Notes under the pieces: model-generated
Database searches by the model: none
What the model was told of the DNA's origin: nothing
What the model saw: only the letters and a program-made list of their open reading frames with translations
Made by a program: the position numbers and the translations under genes
Shown here: piece by piece, positions 51,609 to 60,251 of the stretch
Layout: each line of letters opens with the position of its first letter
How positions within the stretch are numbered: the stretch's first letter is position 1
DNA from: JADJOY01 sp016713535 [NCBI: Deltaproteobacteria bacterium]
GTDB lineage: Bacteria > JADJOY01
Direction of reading: 5' to 3'
Length of the DNA stretch: 64,000 bases
Assembly (NCBI GenBank): GCA_016713535.1
Contig: JADJOY010000010.1
Span: forward strand, 248,001-312,000

Positions 51609-52115
51609 TCACAGCCGCAGCCAGTCCGGCGTGACGGCGCCCGCGTGGATGCGGGTGCACGACAGGCGGAACGCTCGGCCCGTGCGGTCGAAGCGCAGCG
51701 CGTAGCCCACGAAGTGGGACGAGGTTCGCGAGAACGCGGTCAGCCACTCGACGTCGGACGACGACACCATCCGGCCCCGGGTCTTCCACTCCAGGATCGC
51801 GATCGGGCGTCGGGTCGGTCGTCCGGGCTGGTCCCAGCACGTCATCGCTGGGAGCGGCCACAACACGAGGTCCTTGCACACCTGCCGCTTGGCCCGTGCG
51901 CCGGGATGCTGGGGAACCGCCACCTCGATCCCGATCTGGGTCGGGCTTTCGAGGAGGTTGCCCGGGCCGCAACGGGGTACCAGGTGGCCGAACGCAAAGA
52001 GGCTCACCGCTTCGCGCTCACGGCCGCGCCACCCCGAGGCAGACACCGATTCCACGAACTCCGTCAGGGAATCGCGGATCAGGTCATCGAGGAGACGTCG
52101 CTGGCGCGGGGTCAT
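51609..52115 (-). CDS. Predicted PD-(D/E)XK nuclease-like protein
   Basis: 168 residues from ATG 52115, overlapping the stop of the membrane gene (ATGA). The arrangement 'IGIEVAVPQ', 'VCKDLVLWPLP' and 'PIAILEWKTRG' places an Asp and an Glu-x-Lys at the spacing of the PD-(D/E)XK fold. The N-terminal helix 'RRLLDDLIRDSLTEFVESV' precedes it. No restriction-modification partner is nearby. Coupling to a four-helix membrane protein suggests a membrane-associated function, perhaps defence, but this is inference. Confidence 0.55.
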   Translation of the reverse strand: MTPRQRRLLDDLIRDSLTEFVESVSASGWRGREREAVSLFAFGHLVPRCGPGNLLESPTQIGIEVAVPQHPGARAKRQVCKDLVLWPLPAMTCWDQPGRPTRRPIAILEWKTRGRMVSSSDVEWLTAFSRTSSHFVGYALRFDRTGRAFRLSCTRIHAGAVTPDWLRL

Positions 52116-52597
52116 GCGGGGATCGTCGGCTTGGCGGGAGCGGCTGGACCGAGCAGACCCACCCTCAGTCCCGCCGCCTTGCACGCGCGGGTCGCCATCG
52201 CGCTCAGGCTGAGGAGGGCCAGGAACCCGACCGAGCTCGCGAGCTGAATCCAGTGGTCGGATCCATCCGACGCGCCGCCCGGCACAAGAGCGTTCGCGAG
52301 GGCGACCGGGTATGGCAGCGCGATCAGCACCACGCACAGCCAGCCCACGAACGAGCCCAGCACCTTCGCCGTCCGGAAGGCGTAGTAAGCGATGCAGGCG
52401 GCGCTCGCCCAGACCGACACGGTGAACAGGATCGCGAGCGCTCGCCCCAGCGTCGGGTGCGACCGCGCCGCATCGCCGAGCGGGACCACGACGAGCGCCA
52501 TCGCGACGAGCTGGAGGCCGAACGAGCCCACCATCCGCCGATAGGCCCTGGCCAGCGCGTCGAGGCGCTCGGCGGCGAGAGGCGCGTGCGACCTCAT
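52112..52597 (-). CDS. Four-helix membrane protein, coupled to the nuclease-like gene
   Basis: 161 residues with four predicted helices ('GSFGLQLVAMALVVVPLG', 'LAILFTVSVWASAACIAYYA', 'VGWLCVVLIALPYPVALANA', 'LASSVGFLALLSLSAMATRA'). No family recognised. Its stop overlaps the start of the 52115 gene. The gap to the divergent cluster D cytochrome is about 140 bp with candidate promoter elements both ways. Confidence 0.6.
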   Translation of the reverse strand: MRSHAPLAAERLDALARAYRRMVGSFGLQLVAMALVVVPLGDAARSHPTLGRALAILFTVSVWASAACIAYYAFRTAKVLGSFVGWLCVVLIALPYPVALANALVPGGASDGSDHWIQLASSVGFLALLSLSAMATRACKAAGLRVGLLGPAAPAKPTIPA

Positions 52598-52603
52598 GCG
52601 CGG

Positions 52604-52609
52604 ACACTA
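52604..52609 (-). promoter_or_regulatory. Candidate -10 element for the 52597 gene
   Basis: On the minus strand GTGCTAGTGTCCGCGC: TAGTGT ends 7 bp before the ATG, so the transcript would be nearly leaderless. Confidence 0.4.
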
Positions 52610-52735
52610 GCACCGCCGGCTCGCCGTGCGCGTTGACGGTGCGTGGCGCGGTTCTCAGAATGGGCCGCTCGCGTCCCCTCGCGCAGCCGTCGAACCCGCG
52701 TGCCCCGTGCGGCGGTCTCGAGGCCTCCGACCTTC

Positions 52736-54805
52736 ATGAGCGAGCCCTTTCCGGTGCTCAGTCGCCGTCAGCGGGTCGCGGCGGTGCTCGGCGTCATGCT
52801 CGCCGGTCTCGCCGCGGCGCTGGTGGTGAGCGGTACCGCGATGCGCGTGCGCGGCGCGCTCGATCTGGCACTCCTCGGCGCGCTACGCGTCCACATCCGC
52901 GCCGGGATCGTGGCGCTGCTCTCGTTCGTTGCGCTCACGATCGTGGGTGGGCTCGGCTGGACCCACGGGCTGTTCGTGGCGATGGGGGTGGTGCTCGCGC
53001 TCGCGACCGTGCCGTTCCTGATCTTCAGCGCGGGCTACGTGCCGATGGAAACGGCGGTGGTGGCGTGGCTCGCGCTGGTGATCCCGCTCGCGCTCTTCTT
53101 CCGCGCGCGGCAGGCGCGGCGCTCGCCCGGTTGGCTCGCCACCACGGTGGCGATCGCCTGGCCGGCCGCGCTGTTCGCGCTCTCGAGCGGCTTTTACCTC
53201 GGGGTCTTCAAGTCGCTCGGTACGATCTCGAACATCCTGAATCACGTCCACGTCGTCTCGGCGGCGCTGCTGGTGGTGCTCGCGCTCGCGACCGCGCGGC
53301 GCTGGGCAGCGGCGCTCGCGTGTGCGCCGGTGTTCGCGTTCCAGCTCGCGCTGGCGGTGGCGATCCCGCTCGGGCTCACGGCGCTCGGCGCGCGCCTGCT
53401 GCCCGAGCGCACGCTCACCACGCAGGGAGGCGCCGACCCGTCCGCGACGTCCGCCCGTGAGCACCCGCTCACGATCCCGTCGGCGAGCTGCGGCCTGCCC
53501 GAGTGCCACCTCGAGAGCTATCAGGAGTGGGCGGTCTCGGCGCACCGCTACTCGGCCACCAACGCACCTTACCGCTACGCGATCGAGCGCCTCACCGCGC
53601 GCGCCGACACGGCAACCCTCGCGCGCTGCACGCGCTGCCACGAGCCGGTGGCCGCCGCGCTGGGCGGCGGCGCGGCCCACGGCGGTCCGAGCGCCGCCAC
53701 CGCCGAGCGCCTGCGCGACGAAGGCGTGAGCTGTGTCGGCTGCCACGCCCTCGAGCCCGCCAAGCCACCCAGCGACGGCGCCTACGAGCTGCTCACTCCT
53801 GAGGTCTATCTCGCCGAGCTGCCCGGGCCGGGCGATCTCACTCATCCGCTCGAGATCGACCTGGTGTATCGCTGGGTCGTGCCGCACCGCGCGAGCTACA
53901 TGCGCCCGCCTCGCAAGAAGGCCGAGCTCTGCGCACCGTGCCACCAGGAGCGTCCCGGTGGCGTGCACGGCATGGCCACCTACGCGAGCTGGCAGGCGAG
54001 CGGCCTCGGCGCCGAAGGGATCGGCTGCCGCGAGTGCCACATGCACATGTTCGAGCTCGACTGGGCGCATCCGCCGTGGGACCACCACACGCTGGGTCGC
54101 AGCACCGCGTTGCCGAGGCTGGTGCCAGCGGAGAGCGCCGACGGCCCCGCGCTGGCGCGTGCCGCCGAGGCCGCGAAGGGCTGGCTCGACGGTACCCTCG
54201 CGGTGCGGCCGAGCCTGATCACGTACCTGCGCTTCATGCGCGATCCGCAGGTGCGTGCCTACGAGCGCCACTATCGGGATCTGCCGCTCCTCGACGTCCG
54301 CATCGAGGGCGCCGATCGCCTCGCGCCTGGCGCGCCCGCCGACCTCGCCGTGGTGACGGGCTCGCGGCGCCTAGGCCACGCGCTGCCTGCGATGACCGGC
54401 ACCTCGGCCGAGACCTGGCTCGAGCTGGCGGTGGTCGACGCCGACGGCCGCACCGTGTTCCAGAGCGGAGCGCTCGCCGAGAGCGACGAGCTCCCCGCCG
54501 ACGTGCTGCACCTCGGACCCACCCGCTCTCGCCCCGCCGATCCGCTCGAGGTGTGGCTCGTGGCCCCGCCGGGCAGCGGCTGCGGCGCGGCTGCGGCGAC
54601 CGGCCCGCGGATCGAGCCGGGACGCGAGCTCACCGAGCGCTACTCGATCATGGTCCCGCCCGGCGCCAAGGCGCCGTTCGTGGTACGGGCGCGCTGGCGC
54701 CACCGCGCGCTGGCGCCGTGGCTCGCCCGCGAGGTGCTCGGCCGCGACGCCGCGCCGATGCCGATCGAGACCCTCGCGAGTGTGGAAGCACGGAGCCCCC
54801 CATGA
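52736..54805 (+). CDS. Membrane pentahaem cytochrome c (cluster D)
   Basis: 689 residues. The membrane domain (about 15-215) retains single histidines ('RVHIRAGIVALLSF', 'NHVHVVSAALLVV') but lacks the second His of each pair that the A, B2 and C copies have, so b haem binding is doubtful. c-Haem sites: CGLPECH (about 252, CX4CH), CTRCH (298), CVGCH (332), CAPCH (399), CRECH (431). 'WAVSAHRYSATNAPYRYA' follows the first. The C-domain ends 'RARWRHRALAPWLAREVLG'. ATG 52736 is chosen as the start of a typical N-terminus. ATGA overlap with the LVIVD gene downstream. Confidence 0.85.
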   Translation: MSEPFPVLSRRQRVAAVLGVMLAGLAAALVVSGTAMRVRGALDLALLGALRVHIRAGIVALLSFVALTIVGGLGWTHGLFVAMGVVLALATVPFLIFSAGYVPMETAVVAWLALVIPLALFFRARQARRSPGWLATTVAIAWPAALFALSSGFYLGVFKSLGTISNILNHVHVVSAALLVVLALATARRWAAALACAPVFAFQLALAVAIPLGLTALGARLLPERTLTTQGGADPSATSAREHPLTIPSASCGLPECHLESYQEWAVSAHRYSATNAPYRYAIERLTARADTATLARCTRCHEPVAAALGGGAAHGGPSAATAERLRDEGVSCVGCHALEPAKPPSDGAYELLTPEVYLAELPGPGDLTHPLEIDLVYRWVVPHRASYMRPPRKKAELCAPCHQERPGGVHGMATYASWQASGLGAEGIGCRECHMHMFELDWAHPPWDHHTLGRSTALPRLVPAESADGPALARAAEAAKGWLDGTLAVRPSLITYLRFMRDPQVRAYERHYRDLPLLDVRIEGADRLAPGAPADLAVVTGSRRLGHALPAMTGTSAETWLELAVVDADGRTVFQSGALAESDELPADVLHLGPTRSRPADPLEVWLVAPPGSGCGAAAATGPRIEPGRELTERYSIMVPPGAKAPFVVRARWRHRALAPWLAREVLGRDAAPMPIETLASVEARSPP

Positions 54806-56812
54806 GCGAGAGCGGCAGCAGCACCGCACGCCCGTCGCGAGCGCGGCGCGTGGCGCGCATCGCGCTGCGCGTGCTCGGCGTGGTGGCGCTGCTGTTCGCG
54901 GGCGCCACCCTCGCGGACCTGGTCCCCAACGTGTGGCGCCATCTCCACTTCCACGACGTGGTGCGCGAGCCGTGGGACGAGATCACCACCGACGCCGTCG
55001 TCCTCGACGAGCACCGCGCGATGGCGTTCCAGGGCACGACGCTGTCGGTCTTCGAGCTCGATCCGCCGGGCGCTTATCGGCCGGTCTACTCGACGGTTCT
55101 CGCCCAGTTCTTGCACCGCCTCATCGTGCGGCCGCGGTGGGGATTCACCACCGCGGGCGACAAGGGGCTCGGCGTCCTCGACCTCGCCCAGGTCACGCGC
55201 CCCAAGGTCCACGCGTACCTCTCGCCCAAGAGCGAGCCCGGCCACCTGGTCTACGGCTACGACATGGCGGTGCACGGCGATCGCGCGCTGGTGGCCGCGC
55301 GCGCCGGTGGGTTCTTCGTCGCGGACGTGAGCGACCCGCCGCACCCCAAGCTGATCGGCAGCCACGTCACACCCGGCGTGGGCCAGGGGGCCGCGATCGA
55401 CGATCGCTCGGGGTGGGTGAGCGTCGGCGGCTACGGCGTGATCCAGATCGACCTCGCGAGCGGGGCCGCCGTCACGAACACCCGCATCGCCGAGGTGCCG
55501 CCCGGAGCGGTGGGCCTGCCCGAGCCGCCGCCCTTCGACGTCGCCGTGCACCGGCCGTACGTCTACTTCTGGCATGGGGAACCTCGGCCTGGGGATCGCG
55601 CGCACCGACGGCGCCGCGGTGCTGCCCAACCTGGTGCCGCTCCCGGCGGGCGTGCACATCCGTGGCGTGAGCGTGGACCCGGCGCTCAACCTCCTGTGCG
55701 TCGCCGACTATGCGAGCGGGGTCTTCCTGGTCGATGTCACCACGCCGGAAGCGCCCGCGGTGATCGGCCACGTCGACGTGGCGGGGACGCCGGTTCACGT
55801 GTCGTGCGCCGAGAAGCGCATGGTCGTCACGCGCGGCGCGCGCGGGTTCGCGGTCTACGACCTCACCGATCGCGCCCAGCCGCGCCTCACCGGCGAGTTC
55901 GCGCCGACGGGCTTCTCGCACTTCGTCGAGCTCTTCCCCGGCCACGCGGCGGTCGCGAAGGGCAGCGGCGGCGTCGACCTCTACGAAGTGGCGGCCGACG
56001 GCACGCCCACGCGGGTGGCGAACATCCCCACCCGCGGCACCGCCCAGCACGTGATGGTCCGCGATGGCCGTGCCTACGTCTCCGAGGTGACCGGCGGCCT
56101 CACCGAGTGGGACGTGAGCGACGTGCGCGCGCCGAAGCTCGTCCAGAACTTCGAGATCGAGCAGCACGTGCGCCGCACCGAGACGCTCGGCGATCGCGTG
56201 ATCACGGTCGGCGGTGAGGGGCCGGTCTCGGTGCTCCGGCGCGCCGACGACGGCCTTCACCTCGAGCGCACCCACTACTTCAACCGGCCCGGATATGCGT
56301 GGCGCGCGATCCGCGCCGGTGATGGGGTGTGGGTGGCGGCACTCCACCACGGGCTGGGTTACGTGCGCTTCAACGCCGCAGGGCGGCCCGAGTGGCACGA
56401 CCTGGGCCAGCTCAAGGACGGCGTCGACGAGCCGCTCGGCTTCGCCGCCGATGACGGCGTGGGTGCCAACGCGGGCCACCCCGTGCTCTACGTCGCCGAT
56501 CTCGGCGCGGTCGCGGCCCTCGACGTCTCCGATCCGAGCGATCCGCGGGTGATGGGCCGCCGGCTGCGGCTCGGCATCAGCTACCCGGTGGGTCTGGCGG
56601 TGGACGGTGATCGCCTCTACGTGGCGAACCACGAGAAGGGGCTGTGGGTGGTCGAGCTGGTGGATCGCGCGCCCAAGCGCGTGCTCGCGCGCTGTGCCAC
56701 GGCCGCGCCGCTGATGGCGGTGGCGGCGCGCGGCGGCCAGGTGTGGATCGCGCCGGGGAGCGAGCCGCTCCGGCTCATCGACGCCCGTCCGGGAGCGCCC
56801 GGGTGCTCGTGA
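54802..56812 (+). pseudogene. Membrane-anchored LVIVD-repeat propeller protein, frameshifted (cluster D)
   Basis: The start ATG at 54802 overlaps the cytochrome stop. N-terminal anchor 'IALRVLGVVALLFAGATLAD' (about 22-41), then LVIVD blades 'GFFVADVSDPPHPKLIGS' and others to 'PYVYFWHG' at about 55575. There the frame shifts by one base and continues 'GNLGLGIARTDGAAVLPN', 'GVFLVDVTTPEAPAVIGH', 'GFAVYDLTDRAQPRLTGE' to 56812, about 670 residues in total, the length of the cluster B homologue. The end overlaps the next start (GTGA at 56809), as expected if the second frame is the true end. One missing or added base near 55578 explains everything. Confidence 0.8.
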
Positions 56813-58287
56813 GCGCGCTTCGCCTCTTCGGGTGGCTCGTCTTCTGGGTGCTGCCCCAGGAGATCATCCGCTTTCCCATCGAGATCTACGGCTTCGGACG
56901 CGCGCTCGTGGCGCTCGCGATCCTCGCCGCGGTGGCGGTGGCGCTGGCGGCGCTGGCGCGGCTCGAGCGCGTGAAGCGGCTTCGCGAAGCACGCGCCTGG
57001 CGGTGGAGCGCGCGGCTCGTCGCGCCGCTCGTGAAGCTCGGCCTGATCGTGCCGACGGTCTTCTACTGGATCTGGTTCTACGCCTACACGCGCCACGGCG
57101 TGATCGGCGCCGCCGCGGGGATGGCCGTGCTCGTCGTCCTCGGTACGTGGCGGAAGAGCTGGTTCGGGATGATGTCGGGTCTCATGGGCTTTTCGTGGAT
57201 CGCGTTCGCGGTGGTGATGCTGATGCGCTTTCCGCCGCGCCCGGCGAGCTGTCCCGGCGCGGGCACCCACCCGACCACGCGCGTGGTGCTGTCGCGCGAG
57301 ACGATCGACCGCCTGCCTGGCTTGCGCTGGAGCAACCCGTTCGACGTCGCCCGCGATCCCCGCGACGGGCGGCTCTTCGTGTCGCACCAGAGTGCGTTCT
57401 GGACCACCCACCTCGGCGGCCAGCTCACCGCGATCGCGACCGACGGCACGATCGAGAGCGCGGCCTTTCCCGCGGAAGAGATGTGCACGCTCTATCCCGA
57501 CCGCCTCGCCCTCGACACCGCCGGCAACCGGCTCTTCGCGGTCACCTCGGGGAACGGGGTCTACTGCCTCGCCGAGTTCGACGTGTCGCAAGGGCTGCGC
57601 TTCACGCGCCTCGCGCGCCTCGGCGGCGAGGCGCACGGGATCGTCTACGACCGCGGCCGGCTGTTCGTGACCTTCTGGCCGGTGGCCGACGGCGCGGCGC
57701 TCTACACCGACGTGGTGATCGAGGTCCTCGACGCCGCGGACTTCCACTCGCTGGCGCGCTTCTCGGGGCACGCCGAGGAGGAGGGGAAGACCGTCGCGAC
57801 GGGCCGCCGCGTGGGCGCGCCGTTCGTGAGCGAGGACGGCCGACGGCTCTGGGCCGCGGCGCTCGAGGGCTACCTGGTGTCGCTCGACCTTGACACGCTG
57901 GAATTCCGCGAGACGAAGGTGCCGTTCACACTCGCCTCGGCCGTGGTGGTCGACGCCGCGCACGACGTCGCCTACCTGCTCTCGCCGATCCGCTGGCGGA
58001 TGGAGCGGCTGGTGCTCTCGAGCGGCGAGCACACCACCGCGATGGCGTTCCACGCCATGCCGCAGCTCATGCTGGTGAACCCATTCGATCAGCGCTGGTA
58101 CACGCTCTCGTTCACGACCGGGGCGCTGGTGGCGTGGTTCGGCGCCGAGGACTGGTCGAACCCGCCTGTGGCGCACGTGGGCCGGCTGGCGCGGGCCGCG
58201 ATCGTCGACCCCGCCTCGGGACACGTGTGGGTGGCGTCGGGCTGCGGGATCTACGAGGTCGAGCCGCCGCCGTGGAAGAGCCCGTGA
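56809..58287 (+). CDS. Membrane protein with C-terminal propeller (cluster D, first)
   Basis: 492 residues from the GTG at 56809, which overlaps the LVIVD stop. Four helices (about 5-145), then a propeller ('HLGGQLTAIATDGTIESAAF', 'LEGYLVSLDLDTLEFRETKV', 'GALVAWFGAEDWSN'). The C-terminal 'VGRLARAAIVDPASGHVWVA' block matches the other three propellers. The stop overlaps the next start (GTGA at 58284). A GTG at 56803 is an alternative start. Function unknown. Confidence 0.75.
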   Translation: MSALRLFGWLVFWVLPQEIIRFPIEIYGFGRALVALAILAAVAVALAALARLERVKRLREARAWRWSARLVAPLVKLGLIVPTVFYWIWFYAYTRHGVIGAAAGMAVLVVLGTWRKSWFGMMSGLMGFSWIAFAVVMLMRFPPRPASCPGAGTHPTTRVVLSRETIDRLPGLRWSNPFDVARDPRDGRLFVSHQSAFWTTHLGGQLTAIATDGTIESAAFPAEEMCTLYPDRLALDTAGNRLFAVTSGNGVYCLAEFDVSQGLRFTRLARLGGEAHGIVYDRGRLFVTFWPVADGAALYTDVVIEVLDAADFHSLARFSGHAEEEGKTVATGRRVGAPFVSEDGRRLWAAALEGYLVSLDLDTLEFRETKVPFTLASAVVVDAAHDVAYLLSPIRWRMERLVLSSGEHTTAMAFHAMPQLMLVNPFDQRWYTLSFTTGALVAWFGAEDWSNPPVAHVGRLARAAIVDPASGHVWVASGCGIYEVEPPPWKSP

Positions 58288-60251
58288 GCACGCCGCGCGA
58301 AGCGTCGCCGGCGCGGCTCTTCGCGGTGTTGTTGGCCGACGGCGTCGCCTTCACGACGCTGGGCTATGTCGCGATCCAGACCGTGCTCGTCGGCCTCGAC
58401 GGTGGCTTCGAGGCGGGCGACTTCCGGGGACGGATGCTCGCGATGGCGGCGCTCTTGGTGCTGCTCGAAGCGGCGTGGCTCGTCGGCCGCCGCTCGCAGC
58501 CGCTCAGGCGCCGGGTCGTGAGCAGCGCCCTCACGCTGGGAGCGGCGGTGAGCGCCTGGTGGCTCATCCCGGGGCTCGCGTTCCACCTCGAGCCGACCAA
58601 GGAGCGCTCGTTTCGGTGGTTGCCTCTCGACTGGACGCGGCTCCCCAAGCTCCTCGAGTTCCTGGTGCGGATCGATCCGGTGTTCGTGGGCGGCGTGGCG
58701 GCGATCGTGGTGGCGCTGATCGCGAGCGCCACGTGGCCGCGCACGCGCCGCGCGACCTCGCGCGCGATCGTGGGTGTCTCGGTGGCGTACGTCGTCGCCT
58801 TGAGCATCAACCTTGCCCACGTCCCCAACCTGGGGCCGCTGCCGCTCATGGCGGGCTGGCTGGTGGCGCTACCGCTCGTGGGGGTCACGCGCGGCTTCGC
58901 CCGCTCGCTCGCGGGCCTCGCGCCGCTGCTCCTCCTCACGCTCTCCTTCCCCGCCCTCTATCCGGGCAATCGCGGTGCGCGCGAGGTGCTCACCGGGCTC
59001 GACTGGGTGCGGCGGCTCTACCCGGCGAGCGAGGGACAAGCCGCGTACGACCGGCTCTTCCCGCGCCAGCTCGTCCACGACCCGGCGCAGAATGCCCTGT
59101 TCCTGGGCTTCGGGCCGACCTCGGGCTGGGCGTCCGGCGTGCTGCGGCTGCCGCTCGACGGGAGCGGCCCCGCCGAGGTGCTCGCGGTCGAGGGCGGGAT
59201 GCGCTCGACCGAGCTCGATCCCGTGACCGGGATGCTGCTCGGCGTGGACGCGCCGCGCGCCGAGGTGAACCTCTTCGCCTCGCACCCGTTCCGCCTCGAG
59301 CAGCGGGTGGATCTGTTCGGCCGAGGGCCGGTGGGCGACGCGATCTCGTTCTGGATCGACGCGCCGCGGGAGCGCTTCTACGTGATCGCCTACGAGCGCG
59401 CCGTGATCACCGAGTGGGACCGGCGCACCTGGACGCTCACGCGCAGCCTCGATCTCCACGAGGCCGGCGTCACGCGCCTCCACGGTGGCGGGCTGAAGCT
59501 CCTCTTCGATGCGCGTCGCGATCGCATCGTGGCGTTGCTCGGGCCGGTCGACGCCGGCGACCACTACGCCCTCGCCGACATCGACCCGGCGACGCTCACG
59601 GTGGTGCGGAGCCTGATCCTGCCGATGGGTTCGACCGACATGACCCTCGACGCCGAGCTCGGCGTGGTGCTCGTCCCCGAGGGTTACGGCGACGTGGTCC
59701 ACGAGGTCGACGCCACCACCTGGCAGGTGCGGCGGGTGCTGGCGGGTCCGCGCGCCGGCTCGCGGAACATCGCCTTCGACCCGCGGCGGAAGATCGTCTA
59801 CGGGCTCGGTTGGGGAACCGGCGTGCTGGAGGCGACCGACTACGCGACCGGACGCGTCGTGGCCCGCTTACCCGTGGGCAAGAAGCCGGGATCGCTCGCC
59901 CTTTCACCCGAAGGCGAGCGGATCTGGGTGGGCTCGGCGCTCGGCATCCTCGAGATCGACGCCGAGCGGTTCCTCGAGGTGGGTGGCAGGTCGTCGATCT
60001 CGGCAGGCGCCGAGCGACCGATGAACTGCACCTCGAGGGGGCGCTGCCCGACAGTGGTTGTGTTGACCCCTAGCCATCCGCTTGGCCGCGGGTTCGCTCG
60101 AGTCAGCCTGTCGCCATCTCCTTCTTACGACAGCCGAGTCCGAGAACGGACCCCCGGGCCGAGCCAGATCGGCACTCGCTGCCTCCCGACGACGGGCCGC
60201 GATAGAAGTGCCGGGCGAGATCAGTATAAACGCTTGAAGCACTTGAAATAA
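58284..60251 (+). CDS. Membrane protein with C-terminal propeller, 3' end displaced by an insertion (cluster D, second)
   Basis: 655 residues as read. About eight membrane helices (10-235), then a propeller ('SGVLRLPLDGSGPAEVLAVE', 'RAVITEWDRRTWTLTRSLDL', 'DVVHEVDATTWQVRRVLAGP'), ending in the family block 'VGKKPGSLALSPEGERIWVG'. Homology stops at about residue 568 (59988). The last 87 residues come from the inserted DNA and are low-complexity Ser/Arg/Pro. The native ending, 'LEVGGTVSGR' and stop, is found 1.5 kb downstream at 61554 after a second 145-bp copy of the same 3' region. The protein is therefore probably altered only after its last blade. Confidence 0.8.
   Translation: MSTPREASPARLFAVLLADGVAFTTLGYVAIQTVLVGLDGGFEAGDFRGRMLAMAALLVLLEAAWLVGRRSQPLRRRVVSSALTLGAAVSAWWLIPGLAFHLEPTKERSFRWLPLDWTRLPKLLEFLVRIDPVFVGGVAAIVVALIASATWPRTRRATSRAIVGVSVAYVVALSINLAHVPNLGPLPLMAGWLVALPLVGVTRGFARSLAGLAPLLLLTLSFPALYPGNRGAREVLTGLDWVRRLYPASEGQAAYDRLFPRQLVHDPAQNALFLGFGPTSGWASGVLRLPLDGSGPAEVLAVEGGMRSTELDPVTGMLLGVDAPRAEVNLFASHPFRLEQRVDLFGRGPVGDAISFWIDAPRERFYVIAYERAVITEWDRRTWTLTRSLDLHEAGVTRLHGGGLKLLFDARRDRIVALLGPVDAGDHYALADIDPATLTVVRSLILPMGSTDMTLDAELGVVLVPEGYGDVVHEVDATTWQVRRVLAGPRAGSRNIAFDPRRKIVYGLGWGTGVLEATDYATGRVVARLPVGKKPGSLALSPEGERIWVGSALGILEIDAERFLEVGGRSSISAGAERPMNCTSRGRCPTVVVLTPSHPLGRGFARVSLSPSPSYDSRVRERTPGPSQIGTRCLPTTGRDRSAGRDQYKRLKHLK
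59844..59988 (+). repeat. 145-bp direct repeat, upstream copy
   Basis: The last propeller codons of the 58284 gene. It differs from the copy at 61393-61537 at 5 of 145 positions, four of them synonymous third-position or wobble changes. Confidence 0.9.
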
